Of a stretch of 64,000 nucleotides of DNA, positions 45,296-54,024 are shown piece by piece. A program made the translations under genes and the position numbers. Below the pieces are notes generated by a model that was given only the letters and a program-made list of their open reading frames with translations, had not been told where the DNA came from and did no database searches. This stretch comes from Aeromicrobium terrae (GTDB lineage Bacteria > Actinomycetota > Actinomycetes > Propionibacteriales > Nocardioidaceae). The stretch is taken from the NCBI RefSeq assembly GCF_008039565.1, contig NZ_VDUX01000001.1, positions 1 through 64,000 on the forward strand, written 5' to 3'. The stretch's first letter is position 1. Each line of letters starts with the position of its first letter.

Positions 45296-46494
45296 TCCGG
45301 GAGGATCGGCATCGGCGCGCGCTCGGAGCGCCCGATCTGCGCGGCCCGCCGCACGGCCTTGGAGCCGTACTTGTCGCGGACGGCATCGACGGCCCCTTCC
45401 AGTGCTGCACTGTCGAGTGCCCGGCCGCTGGACGCGGTGAACGGGAGCACGAGCTGGGCCGGGTGGTCGTCGAGACCGTTCACCGAGATGCCGACCAGGG
45501 TGCAGCCGCGGTCGGCGATCTCGTCGGCGCGGGATCGCATCAGCTGACGCGCGGTCTGCAGCACGGTCTCGGTGCTGGACGTGGGTCGCGGCAGGGTGCG
45601 CGACGACGTGGACCGGGTGAAGTCGTCGAACCGCAGGCGCAGAGTGACCGTGCTGCCCACCCGGCCGGCGGCACGCAGGCGGCGAGTGACGCGGTCGACC
45701 AGGCCGATCAGGACCACGTCGAGCTCCGCGGGGGAGTGCGGGCCGCGGCCGACGGCGTGTTGCGACCCCATCGAGCGGCGACGCCGGCCGGTCTCGACGC
45801 GGCGCGGGTCGCGGTTGTGAGCGAGGGCATGCAGGTGGTGCGCCGCGGCCGGCCCGAGCAGCTGCACCAGCTCGGAGAGCCCGAACGCCGCCACCTGGCC
45901 CACCGTGTGGAGGCGAGCGGAGTGCAGCTTCTCCGACGTCTTCGGCCCGACGCCCCACAGCCGCTCGACCGGCAGCGCGTGCAGGAACCGCAGCTCGTCC
46001 TCGACGTGCACGACGAGCAGCCCGTCCGGCTTCGACATGGCGCTGGCCACCTTGGCGAGGTACTTGGTGCGCGCCACCCCGACCGAGATCGGCAGGCCCA
46101 CCCGGTCGCGGACGTCCACCCGCAGCTGGGCGGCGATGGTGGACGGCTGCCCGCGGATGCGGCGCAGGCCGCCGACCTCCAGGAACGCCTCGTCGATGGA
46201 GATCCCCTCGACGAGCGGCGTGGTGTCGCGGAAGACCTCGAAGACCGCCTTGCTGGCGGCCGAGTAGGCGTCCATGCGCGGCGGCACCACCACGGCCTCC
46301 GGGCACAGCCGCTGGGCCTGGCGGCCGCCCATCGCCGTGCGGACGCCGCGGGCCTTCGCCTCGTAGCTGCACGCCATGACGACGCCCGCGCCGACGATCA
46401 CGGGCCGGCCCAGCAGAGACGGGTCGTCGCGCTGCTCGACCGATGCGAAGAACGAGTCCAGGTCGGCGTGCAGCACGGTGCCCTCGGTGGCCAT
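45292..46494 (-). CDS. dinB: DNA polymerase IV (Y family)
   Basis: A 400-residue translesion polymerase. The catalytic acids lie in HADLDSFFASVEQ and GISIDEAFLEV. The thumb has helix-hairpin-helix sequence (LWGVGPKTSEKL), the little finger follows, and QLVLPF near the C-terminus is a beta-clamp-binding motif. The start at 46494 begins at the conserved N-terminus, and a longer in-frame start exists at 46545. No LexA-like box is visible upstream, so SOS control is not indicated. It converges with coaD. Confidence 0.93.
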   Translation of the reverse strand: MATEGTVLHADLDSFFASVEQRDDPSLLGRPVIVGAGVVMACSYEAKARGVRTAMGGRQAQRLCPEAVVVPPRMDAYSAASKAVFEVFRDTTPLVEGISIDEAFLEVGGLRRIRGQPSTIAAQLRVDVRDRVGLPISVGVARTKYLAKVASAMSKPDGLLVVHVEDELRFLHALPVERLWGVGPKTSEKLHSARLHTVGQVAAFGLSELVQLLGPAAAHHLHALAHNRDPRRVETGRRRRSMGSQHAVGRGPHSPAELDVVLIGLVDRVTRRLRAAGRVGSTVTLRLRFDDFTRSTSSRTLPRPTSSTETVLQTARQLMRSRADEIADRGCTLVGISVNGLDDHPAQLVLPFTASSGRALDSAALEGAVDAVRDKYGSKAVRRAAQIGRSERAPMPILPD

Positions 46495-46610
46495 GACTGC
46501 AGGCTCCCACCGGCCTGTGACCAATTGGCTCAGGTGTATGGACACCCGGTACGATGATCAACGGCCTGCGTGCAGGCCGATGTGTCGTGTACGTCGATGG
46601 ATGGACGAAC

Positions 46611-47132
46611 GTGCTGTCAGGACCTCTGGTCGTCGATACCCAGGAGCTGGGGCGCCGACCGGGCAATGAACGCTCGCTCGACCTCTCCGTCGCCGCACCG
46701 GCCGACCTGGGCAGCGACGTCTACGGCGTGCCCGAGGGTTCGGACATCGCCATCGAGCTTCGGCTCGAGGCGGTCATGGACGGGGTCCTGGCAACGGGAA
46801 CCGCCTCGGCGCAGGCCACCGGAGAATGCGTGCGGTGCCTGGTGGGCCTCGATGACGAGATCGTCGTGGACTTCCAGGAGCTCTACCTCTACGCGGACGC
46901 CGGCGAGGAGGAGCTGTCACTCGAGGGCGACCTGCTCGACCTCGAACCCGTCCTGCGGGACGCGGTGGTGCTGGCACTGCCGCAGAACCCCGTGTGCGGC
47001 CCGGAGTGTCCGGGACTGTGCCCCGAGTGCGGAGCACGGCTCGCGGATGATCCAGACCACACACACGGCGACGCGATCGACCCCCGGTGGGCGGCGCTGA
47101 GCCGGATGACCGAGACAGACAACAAGGAGTAA
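46611..47132 (+). CDS. DUF177 (YceD-like) protein
   Basis: A protein of about 173 residues of the DUF177/YceD family, linked to 23S rRNA processing and ribosome assembly and found next to rpmF in most bacteria. [15 protein letters not shown] is the N-terminal hallmark. Cysteines in GECVRCLV and in the pair [13 protein letters not shown] suggest zinc binding. The start is uncertain: ATG at 46554 and GTG at 46587 or 46611 are in frame. A TACGAT box at 46550-46555 would put transcription start after the ATG, so I prefer the GTG closest to the conserved region. Confidence 0.88.
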   Translation: MLSGPLVVDTQELGRRPGNERSLDLSVAAPADLGSDVYGVPEGSDIAIELRLEAVMDGVLATGTASAQATGECVRCLVGLDDEIVVDFQELYLYADAGEEELSLEGDLLDLEPVLRDAVVLALPQNPVCGPECPGLCPECGARLADDPDHTHGDAIDPRWAALSRMTETDNKE

Positions 47133-47134
47133 TC

Positions 47135-47320
47135 GTGGCCGTTCCGAAGCGGAAGATGTCGCGCAGCAACACGCGTCACCGCCGGTCGCAGTGGAAGGCC
47201 CAGGCCCCCACGCTCGTCGACTGTGCCAACCCCGCGTGCGACTCCAAGGTCGTGCCGCACCGCGTGTGCCCCGAGTGCGGCCAGTACGGCGCGCGCGGCG
47301 AGCGTCGTCAGGTCCTCTGA
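47135..47320 (+). CDS. rpmF: 50S ribosomal protein L32
   Basis: A 61-residue bL32. [20 protein letters not shown] is diagnostic. The C-terminal half has four cysteines ([15 protein letters not shown] plus an earlier Cys), so this is the zinc-binding form, like the L28 in this window. AAGGAG lies six bases before the GTG. It sits two bases after DUF177 and 16 bases before rnc. Confidence 0.96.
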   Translation: MAVPKRKMSRSNTRHRRSQWKAQAPTLVDCANPACDSKVVPHRVCPECGQYGARGERRQVL

Positions 47321-47336
47321 CCGGGCCGTTCGCCCG

Positions 47337-48038
47337 ATGGAGGAGCTGGCTCAGGTCCTCGGGGTCCCCGATCTCGACCCCGCGTTGCTGCAGCACGCCC
47401 TCACACACCGGTCGTTCGCGTACGAGAACGGGAACGTCCCCAACAACGAGCGCTTGGAGTTCCTGGGTGACTCTGTGCTCGGCGTCGTCGTCACCGACAC
47501 GCTCTTCACCAACCACCCGGAGCTGCCCGAGGGCCAGCTCGCGAAGCTGAGAGCCGCCGTCGTCAGTGCCAAGGCCCTCGCCGCCGTGGCCCGCACGCTG
47601 GGCGTCGGCGACCATGTCCGGCTCGGACGCGGCGAGGAGACTACTGGCGGCCGCGACAAGGCGTCGATCCTGTCCGACACCGTCGAGGCGCTGATCGGCG
47701 CCATCTACGTGCAGTTCGGCATCGAGCGCGCGGCACAGGTCATCCACACGATCTTCGACCCCGTCATCGAAAAGGCCTCCGAGCTCGGCGCGGGGCTCGA
47801 CTGGAAGACGTCCTTGCAGGAGGTCGCGGCCACCGAGGAGCTCGGCGTCCCCCGCTACGTGCTGCAGAGCGAGGGCCCCGACCACGACAAGACGTTCACC
47901 GCCGAGGTGCACGTCGGCGTGCAGGTCTTCACCGGTGGCACCGGCCGCTCCAAGAAGGAGGCCGAGCAGGAGGTCGCCGAGATCGCCTGGCGGGCCATCA
48001 CCGGCACGACCGACGCCACCTCACCCGCCAGTGCCTGA
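47337..48038 (+). CDS. rnc: ribonuclease III
   Basis: A 233-residue double-strand-specific RNase. The signature [16 protein letters not shown] at about 40-55 carries the catalytic Glu and Asp, and the second acidic site is in [15 protein letters not shown]-terminal dsRNA-binding domain (about 160-230) ends with [14 protein letters not shown]. The start at 47337 matches the family, and the longer frame overlaps rpmF. The stop lies eight bases inside mutM. Confidence 0.95.
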   Translation: MEELAQVLGVPDLDPALLQHALTHRSFAYENGNVPNNERLEFLGDSVLGVVVTDTLFTNHPELPEGQLAKLRAAVVSAKALAAVARTLGVGDHVRLGRGEETTGGRDKASILSDTVEALIGAIYVQFGIERAAQVIHTIFDPVIEKASELGAGLDWKTSLQEVAATEELGVPRYVLQSEGPDHDKTFTAEVHVGVQVFTGGTGRSKKEAEQEVAEIAWRAITGTTDATSPASA

Positions 48039-48882
48039 GCTCCCCGAGGTCGAGGTCGTCCGCATGGGGCTGGCCGAGCACGTCGTCGGCCGGCGGATCG
48101 AGCGGGTCACGGTGCACCACCCGCGCCCCGTCCGTCGCCACGAGGCCGGGCCGCAGGACTTCGCCGACCGGCTGACCGGTGTCACGATCGCCGGTGCCGA
48201 GCGACGCGGCAAGTACCTGTGGCTGCCGCTCGAGGGTGGCGACGCCGTGCTGGCGCACCTCGGGATGAGCGGGCAGTTCCTGATCCTGGACGCCGGCGCC
48301 GACGACCCGCGGCACCTGCGCATCGCCTTCGACCTCGACGACGGCCGCCGCCTGCTCTTCGCCGACCAGCGGATGTTCGGCGGCATGTCGTACAGCGAGG
48401 GCGGGGCGGAGCTCCCCCCGGAGATCGCGCACATCGCCCGCGACCCGCTGGACGCGCTGTTCGACCCGTCGGAGTTCCGCGCCCGGCTGAAGCGGCGCGA
48501 GACCGGCGTCAAGCGCGCGCTGCTCGACCAGACCCTCATCTCCGGTGTCGGCAACATCTACGCCGACGAGGCGCTGTGGCGCACCCCGCTGCACTACGCG
48601 CGGAACACGCGGCACCTGCGCACCCGGGAGGTCGACGACCTCCTGCACCACGTCAACGCCGTCATGCTCGAGGCACTGGGCCAGGGCGGCACGTCGTTCG
48701 ACACCCTCTACGTGAACGTCAACGGTCAGAGCGGCTACTTCGACCGCTCGCTCGCGGCCTACGGGCAGGAGGGTGAGCCGTGTCCGCGATGTGGCACCCC
48801 GATCCGTCGCGACGCCTTCATGAACCGCTCGTCGTTCACCTGCCCGCGCTGCCAGCCGCGCCCGCGCCACGGCAAGTGGTGA
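48031..48882 (+). CDS. mutM: formamidopyrimidine-DNA glycosylase
   Basis: A 283-residue glycosylase-lyase that removes 8-oxoguanine and formamidopyrimidines. Pro2 and Glu3 in PELPEVE are the catalytic N-terminus. [12 protein letters not shown] and [14 protein letters not shown] (H2TH) follow, and a C-terminal zinc finger has CPRCGTPI and FTCPRCQ. The GTG start is needed to expose Pro2. It overlaps rnc by eight bases, the usual rpmF-rnc-mutM order. Confidence 0.96.
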   Translation: MPELPEVEVVRMGLAEHVVGRRIERVTVHHPRPVRRHEAGPQDFADRLTGVTIAGAERRGKYLWLPLEGGDAVLAHLGMSGQFLILDAGADDPRHLRIAFDLDDGRRLLFADQRMFGGMSYSEGGAELPPEIAHIARDPLDALFDPSEFRARLKRRETGVKRALLDQTLISGVGNIYADEALWRTPLHYARNTRHLRTREVDDLLHHVNAVMLEALGQGGTSFDTLYVNVNGQSGYFDRSLAAYGQEGEPCPRCGTPIRRDAFMNRSSFTCPRCQPRPRHGKW

Positions 48883-48886
48883 GTCG

Positions 48887-49474
48887 CTAGGCCGGAAACT
48901 GGAAGGGGTTGTCGTCGAGCTCGCGGAGCGTGTCGACGAGGTCCGCCAGGAACACGCCGAGGACGACGACGCAAGCGGCTCGCAGCGTCCAGGCCAGCGC
49001 GTTCGGCCACCGGATCACCGCGTCCGGGCCGAGCCACCGGTCCCCGAGCGCCGCGACCACGACGGTGAAGAGGAACGGCACGGCCAGGGTGAGCGTGACG
49101 GCGAGCCACTGCGGGTCGAGCACCCGGAAGTCGATCCCGTCGCTGTGCACCAGCATCGAGCCGACCGCTACGGTCGCGCCGACCGGAAGGCTGATCCATC
49201 GGAACCAGGCGGGGCCGAACCGCAGGTCACGCAGCACCAGGTACACGAGCCCGCCGATGATCCCGATGACCGTGGTCACCACCAGCAGGTTCAGCGTCCC
49301 GCTGACGGTGAACTGGCCCATCTCGAAGCCGTCGTCGGTGTCGCGTCCGTGCTCCTCCGGATTCATGCGGGCGAGCACGAACATGAACAGCCGTCCGCCG
49401 AGGCCGCCGACCACGAGACCACCGATCGCGCCCGCCAGGACGCTCGCTCCGAGAGATCGCACGCCGCAGATCAT
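48887..49474 (-). CDS. predicted four-to-five-helix membrane protein
   Basis: I do not recognise a family. The 195 residues hold hydrophobic segments at about 8-36, 60-82, 90-110, 122-142 and 160-180. A charged loop (PEEHGRDTDDGFEMGQF, about 39-55) lies after the first helix. The glycine-rich first segment (GAIGGLVVGGLGGRLF) suggests tight helix packing. It converges with mutM four bases apart and diverges from dgt across 48 bases. Confidence 0.75.
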   Translation of the reverse strand: MICGVRSLGASVLAGAIGGLVVGGLGGRLFMFVLARMNPEEHGRDTDDGFEMGQFTVSGTLNLLVVTTVIGIIGGLVYLVLRDLRFGPAWFRWISLPVGATVAVGSMLVHSDGIDFRVLDPQWLAVTLTLAVPFLFTVVVAALGDRWLGPDAVIRWPNALAWTLRAACVVVLGVFLADLVDTLRELDDNPFQFPA

Positions 49475-49522
49475 CACACGGGATCGGCCGCACGTCCGCG
49501 GGATCGGGATAACCTGCGAGCG

Positions 49523-50752
49523 ATGGACGACCCCTACGGCATCGAGGCGCGCGCCCGCTTCGTCGCTGAGCCGCCGAAGCGCGCGGGGCGGACGCCGTTC
49601 GAGCGCGACCGGGCCCGGGTCGTGCACTCCTCGGCCCTGCGCCGATTGTCCGCCAAGACCCAGGTCCTCGGCGCCGGCACCGACGACTTCGTCCGCAACC
49701 GGCTGACCCACTCGCTCGAGGTCGCGCAGGTGGCGCGCGAGCTTGGGGCGTCGCTCGGCTGCGACCCCGACATCGTCGACTCCGCAGCCCTGGCCCACGA
49801 CCTCGGCCACCCGCCGTTCGGCCACAACGGCGAGATCGCGCTCGACGCGGCCGCCGAGGCGTGCGGCGGCTTCGAGGGCAACGCCCAGACGCTCCGGCTG
49901 CTCACCCGCCTCGAGGGCAAGACGTTCGCGCCCGACGGCCGCAGCGTCGGGCTCAACCTCACCCGCGCCACGCTCGCGGCCTGCGTGAAGTACCCGTGGG
50001 GGCGGGGCGAGGTCGCCGAGGCCGGCGGCAAGTTCGGCGTCTACCCCGACGACCGGGAGATCTTCGACTGGGCCCGGGAGGACGCCGAGCCGCTCCGCCG
50101 GCCGATCGAGGCGCAGGTGATGGACCTTGCCGACGACGTCGCGTACTCGGTGCACGACGTCGAGGACGGCGTGGTCAGCGGCTGGTTCACGCTGCAGCTC
50201 GCGTCGCTCGACGAGACGGCCGTCTACGCGGTGGCCCGCGACTGGTACGACGCCGGGATCGACGACGGCCGGCTGTCGGCCGCGCTCGGCCGCCTGGAGG
50301 ACATGCCCGAGTGGCCGCAGGAGCCGCTCGACGAGAGCCGGGCGTCCCGCGCCGTGCTGAAGAGCCTGACCAGCGCGCTCATCGGCCGGTTCGTCACCGC
50401 GGTCCAGTCCGCGACCGTCGAGCGCTGGGGGAGCGGCCCGCTCGTCCGGTACGGCGCCGACCTCGAGGTGCCCGTCGCGACCAAGGACGAGATCACCGTC
50501 CTGAAGGCGGTGGCCGCGCACTACGTCATGCGCTCGGAGGACCGCACGAAGCAGCTCACCCAGCAGCGCGAGCTGCTCACCGGACTGGTCGAGCAGCTGG
50601 TCGCCAACGAGGGCCGTGACCTGGAGCCGGACCTGCGCGCCGACCACGACGCCGCGACCGACGACGCCGGCCGGCTGCGCGCCGTCGTCGACCAGGTCGC
50701 CAGCCTCACGGACATCTCCGCACCGGTCTGGGCGGACCGGGTCGGGCTGTAG
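49523..50752 (+). CDS. dgt: deoxyguanosinetriphosphate triphosphohydrolase-like protein
   Basis: A 409-residue HD-domain enzyme that hydrolyses dNTPs to deoxynucleoside and triphosphate. The metal ligands lie in NRLTHSLEVAQ, AHDLGHPPFGHNGE and LADDVAYSVHDVEDG. RRLSAKTQVLGAGT near the N-terminus is typical of dGTPases. The longer upstream frame is not coding; ATG at 49523 is seven bases after TAACCT, a leaderless arrangement. dnaG follows 24 bases downstream with its own box. This dgt-dnaG pair is common in actinobacteria. Confidence 0.94.
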   Translation: MDDPYGIEARARFVAEPPKRAGRTPFERDRARVVHSSALRRLSAKTQVLGAGTDDFVRNRLTHSLEVAQVARELGASLGCDPDIVDSAALAHDLGHPPFGHNGEIALDAAAEACGGFEGNAQTLRLLTRLEGKTFAPDGRSVGLNLTRATLAACVKYPWGRGEVAEAGGKFGVYPDDREIFDWAREDAEPLRRPIEAQVMDLADDVAYSVHDVEDGVVSGWFTLQLASLDETAVYAVARDWYDAGIDDGRLSAALGRLEDMPEWPQEPLDESRASRAVLKSLTSALIGRFVTAVQSATVERWGSGPLVRYGADLEVPVATKDEITVLKAVAAHYVMRSEDRTKQLTQQRELLTGLVEQLVANEGRDLEPDLRADHDAATDDAGRLRAVVDQVASLTDISAPVWADRVGL

Positions 50753-50776
50753 GCGGCAACGCCTAAGATTCCGACC

Positions 50777-52648
50777 ATGGCAGGGCTCATCAAGGACGAG
50801 GACATCCAGCTCGTCCGTGAGCGCGCCAAGATCGACGAGGTCGTGGAGCAGTACGTCACGCTCCGCAACGCCGGCGGCGGGTCCCGCAAGGGCCTGTGCC
50901 CGTTCCACGACGAGAAGTCGCCGTCGTTCAACGTCCGCCCTGCTCAGGGCTACTACCACTGCTTCGGCTGCGGCGTCGGTGGCGACTCCATCAAGTTCCT
51001 CCAGGAGATCGAGGGGCTGACGTTCGTCGAGGCCGTGGAGCGGCTGGCCGGCAAGTACGGCATCCAGCTGCGCTACGAGGAGGGCAACGCGCCCTCCGGT
51101 CCACGGCGCGACCCCCGCCAGCGCCAGCGGCTGCTCGAGGCGCACCGGCTGGCCGGCGAGTTCTACGCCACCACGCTCACGTCGTCGCCCGACGCGCAGG
51201 TGGGCCGCCAGTTCGTCACCGACCGCGGCTTCGACCAGTCGGCCGCCGAGACGTTCGGCATGGGCTTCGCACCCCGCGGCGGCGAGGCGCTCGTGGCTCA
51301 CCTCAAGGGCAAGGGGTTCACCGACGAGGAGCTGATCGTCGGCGGTCTTGCCTCCCGCGGCCAGCGCGGCCTGTACGACCGGTTCCGGGGCCGCCTGCTG
51401 TGGCCCATCCGCGAGCTGACCGGCGAGATCATCGGGTTCGGCGCCCGCCGGATGTTCGACGACGACCGCGTCGAGGCCAAGTACCTCAACACCTCCGAGA
51501 CGCCCATCTACAAGAAGAGCCAGGTCCTGTACGGCCTCGACCTCGCCCGGCGCCAGATCTCCTCGGAGAGCCGGGCCGTCGTCGTCGAGGGCTACACCGA
51601 CGTCATGGCGTGCCACCAGGCCGGTGTCCGCACCGCGGTGGCCACCTGCGGCACGGCGTTCGGCGAGGAGCACGCCAAGGTGCTGCGCCGCGTCCTCCTG
51701 GACCACGACGCCCTCCGCGGCGAGATCATCTTCACGTTCGACGGTGACGAGGCCGGCCAGCGTGCCGCCATGAAGACGTTCAGCAGCGACCAGCAGTTCG
51801 TGGCGCAGACCTACGTCGCGGTCGAGCCCCGCGGCATGGACCCGTGCGACCTCCGCCTGGCCGACGGCGACGCCGCGGTCCGCGACCTGGTCGCCTCTCG
51901 CGTCCCGCTGTACCGCTTCGTGCTGGAGAACACGCTCGCCCGCTACGACCTCGACCGCGGCGACCAGCGCATCGATGCCGTCCGCGAGTCGGTGCGGCTC
52001 GCCTCTGCGATCCGCGACAAGAGCAAGGTCGAGGAGTTCCTGCGCGAGGTGGCCACGAAGGTCGGCCTCGACGTCGACCAGGTGCGCGCGGAGCACCGCC
52101 GCAGCAAGAGCGCGCCGCAGCAGCAGCCGCGCCGGCCCGTGGCCGAGGAGGAGCCGGCCGCGGAGCCGGCGCCGTTCGCGAGCTTCGGCGCCCCGGAGTT
52201 CGCTGACGAGCGCGAGGCGCTCAAGGTCTTCGCCCAGTACCCACACCTCGCGGGTCCGCTGGTCGACGACGTCGCGGAGAACGACTTCACCCACCCGGTG
52301 GCCCAGGAGCTGTGGCGGCACTTCAGCGCCCAGGGCTGGCCGGACCAGCCGGACCCGTCCTGGGTCCCGCGCATCTCCGACGCCCTGCCGTCCGACGACC
52401 TCCGCCGCGTGCTGTCGGTCGCCGCGGTCGAGCCGCTGCGCATGCGCGGCGACTCGCCGGCCGTCATCGCGTCGATCATCGCCCAGCTGCAGGCGCTCAC
52501 GCTTGCGCGCCGCATCACCGAGCTGAAGTCCAAGCTGCAGCGCACCAACCCGGTGGAGCAGACCGAGAGCTACAACCGGATGTTCGGCGAGCTGATCGCG
52601 CTGGAGCAGCAGCACCGCACCCTGCGCGACCGCGCCATCGGCGCCTGA
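50777..52648 (+). CDS. dnaG: DNA primase
   Basis: A 623-residue primase. The CHC2 zinc finger (GLCPFHDEKSPSF and YHCFGCGVGGD) covers about residues 35-65. The catalytic core has the TOPRIM motif VVVEGYTDVMACHQAG and metal acids in FTFDGDEAGQ. A helical C-terminal part (about 470-620) should bind the DnaB helicase. TAAGAT seven bases before the ATG suggests leaderless transcription. It is followed by a sigma-like gene, as in the rpsU-dnaG-rpoD operons of other bacteria. Confidence 0.97.
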   Translation: MAGLIKDEDIQLVRERAKIDEVVEQYVTLRNAGGGSRKGLCPFHDEKSPSFNVRPAQGYYHCFGCGVGGDSIKFLQEIEGLTFVEAVERLAGKYGIQLRYEEGNAPSGPRRDPRQRQRLLEAHRLAGEFYATTLTSSPDAQVGRQFVTDRGFDQSAAETFGMGFAPRGGEALVAHLKGKGFTDEELIVGGLASRGQRGLYDRFRGRLLWPIRELTGEIIGFGARRMFDDDRVEAKYLNTSETPIYKKSQVLYGLDLARRQISSESRAVVVEGYTDVMACHQAGVRTAVATCGTAFGEEHAKVLRRVLLDHDALRGEIIFTFDGDEAGQRAAMKTFSSDQQFVAQTYVAVEPRGMDPCDLRLADGDAAVRDLVASRVPLYRFVLENTLARYDLDRGDQRIDAVRESVRLASAIRDKSKVEEFLREVATKVGLDVDQVRAEHRRSKSAPQQQPRRPVAEEEPAAEPAPFASFGAPEFADEREALKVFAQYPHLAGPLVDDVAENDFTHPVAQELWRHFSAQGWPDQPDPSWVPRISDALPSDDLRRVLSVAAVEPLRMRGDSPAVIASIIAQLQALTLARRITELKSKLQRTNPVEQTESYNRMFGELIALEQQHRTLRDRAIGA

Positions 52649-52726
52649 CCGTCCCCAGGCCTCGCGGCGTCCACAGGGTCGCGCGGAGGCCGTCCGATCG
52701 GCGTTCGTGCCGGTCAGGCTGGGGTC

Positions 52727-53329
52727 GTGGACAGGGTGCTGGCGTTGCTGATGCAGAGACCTGCGATGGACGCGGAGCGCGAGCACCGGCTCGCCGTTGC
52801 CGCGCGCGCCGGTGACGCCGTGGCCCGGCGACAGCTCGTCGAGGACAGCCTGCGCCTCGTCGTGCTGCGGGCGCAGAGCCTCGGCCACCGCGGCGACGCG
52901 CTCCACGAGGCCATCCAGGAGGGGACCCTCGCCTTGATGGCCGCCGTCGACCGGTTCGACCCCGATCGCGGGTGCCGCCTGGCCACGTACGCCTGGCCGT
53001 GGATCACGCACGCCATGCAGCCCCGGAGCCGGCCGGAGTCGCCGTCGGAACGGCTCGACGAGGCGCCGTCGCCAGCCCCTCCGGAGCCCGCCGAGGACCT
53101 CCGTTCCCTGCTCGCCGTGCTGCCCCGCGACCTCGTGGAGGTGGTGACCGTGCGGTTCCGGATCGGCGAGCCGGGCGGCATCCCTCGGTCACGCCGAAAG
53201 GTCGGCGAGATGCTCGATCTCACCGAGGCTCAGGTGCGCGTCCGAGAGGCCCGGGCGATGCGGTACTTGCGAGGTCACCTTGCTAAGGTGTGTGACCGTG
53301 CTCCTCGACGAGGAGTCGATCCCCTGTAG
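52727..53329 (+). CDS. reduced sigma-70-family protein lacking region 3
   Basis: A 200-residue protein with sigma-70 character. Residues about 15-100 resemble region 1.2-2 of housekeeping sigmas (ARRQLVEDSLRLVVLRAQSL, then EAIQEGTLALMAAVDRFDP and LATYAWPWITHAM). A short Pro/Ser/Glu linker (about 104-122) replaces region 3. Residues about 150-190 (KVGEMLDLTEAQVRVREARA) fit a region 4.2 helix-turn-helix. The position after dnaG recalls rpoD/hrd genes. It may be an alternative sigma factor or a degenerate copy. The GTG start is uncertain (ATGs at codons 10 and 14). Its last ten bases lie inside tRNA-Asn. Confidence 0.75.
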   Translation: MDRVLALLMQRPAMDAEREHRLAVAARAGDAVARRQLVEDSLRLVVLRAQSLGHRGDALHEAIQEGTLALMAAVDRFDPDRGCRLATYAWPWITHAMQPRSRPESPSERLDEAPSPAPPEPAEDLRSLLAVLPRDLVEVVTVRFRIGEPGGIPRSRRKVGEMLDLTEAQVRVREARAMRYLRGHLAKVCDRAPRRGVDPL

Positions 53330-53392
53330 CTCAATTGGCAGAGCATTCGGCTGTTAACCGGAGGGTTGTTGGTTCGAGTCCAACCGGGGGAG
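53320..53392 (+). tRNA. tRNA-Asn (GTT)
   Basis: A 73-base tRNA. The seven-base acceptor stem (TCCCCTG with CGGGGGA, one G-T pair), the D-arm TAGCTCAATTGGCAGAGCA, the anticodon stem around CTGTTAA and the T-arm GTTGG-TTCGAGT-CCAAC all pair. CCA is not encoded. TAAGGT at 53284-53289 is a possible -10. A perfect seven-base stem (53301-53315) lies just upstream. Confidence 0.97.
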
Positions 53393-53394
53393 CT

Positions 53395-54015
53395 TCACCA
53401 GGCTCGCCGGCGCCAGGCGCTCGGAGCCGACCACCCGCGGCGCACGGCCAGCAGCCGCCAGACCAGGCAGAGCGCGGCGGCCAGCAGGTAGAGCGGAGCC
53501 GGTCCGTCGGCCTCCTCCACCACGGCGCTGACGAGTGCCCCCAGCAGTGCGGGCAGGGCGTACAGCTCGCCACGGAAGATCAGCGGGACCTCGGCCGTCA
53601 GCACGTCGCGGATGACGCCGCCGCCGACGGCCGTCACCGCACCGAGCGCCGTGGCCGCGCCGACCGACAGGCCCGCGTGGGCCGCTGCCACCGTGCCGCT
53701 CACGCAGAACACGGACAGCCCGATGCTGTCGAGGAGCAGGATCGACCGGCCGAGCCGCTGCACCGGTCCGTGCAGGAAGTACACGACGACCGCCGCGGCC
53801 GTGGCGGTGGCCGGGAGCGGCCAGTCCTCCAGCGCGTGCGGCGGGACGTGCCCGATCAGCAGGTCACGGACGATGCCGCCGCCGAGCCCGGTCACGAGCG
53901 CCAGCACGAGGATGCCGAGCACGTCGAGGTCCTTGCGCACCCCCACCAGCGCACCGGTGAGGGCGAAGGTGAAGACGCCGGACAGCTCCAGGACGTCGAG
54001 CAGGACGTCGGTCAC
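53395..54015 (-). CDS. TRIC/UPF0126-family membrane protein
   Basis: A 206-residue integral membrane protein of about seven helices with the duplicated UPF0126 pattern. The first half contains FAFALTGALVG-like sequence and LGGGIVRDLLIG. The second half repeats VGGGVIRDVLTAEVP. Bacterial relatives form trimeric cation channels. The stop is two bases from the tRNA-Asn end, convergent. It begins nine bases after the stop of the deacetylase gene and probably shares its transcript. Confidence 0.9.
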   Translation of the reverse strand: MTDVLLDVLELSGVFTFALTGALVGVRKDLDVLGILVLALVTGLGGGIVRDLLIGHVPPHALEDWPLPATATAAAVVVYFLHGPVQRLGRSILLLDSIGLSVFCVSGTVAAAHAGLSVGAATALGAVTAVGGGVIRDVLTAEVPLIFRGELYALPALLGALVSAVVEEADGPAPLYLLAAALCLVWRLLAVRRGWSAPSAWRRRAW

Positions 54016-54024
54016 GGCCGGTGG

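Noticed and set aside
45292-46560. LexA box upstream of dinB
   Set aside because: No sequence close to TCGAAC(N4)GTTCGA lies upstream of the dinB start at 46494.
46554-46610. ATG at 46554 as the DUF177 start
   Set aside because: The TACGAT box overlaps this codon and would place the transcript start downstream of it. The conserved sequence begins after 46611. It remains possible.
48887-53011. A 1374-codon open frame on the minus strand running through dgt, dnaG and the sigma-like gene
   Set aside because: Only its last 195 codons (48887-49474) look like a protein. The rest is the antisense shadow of well-supported plus-strand genes in high-GC DNA.
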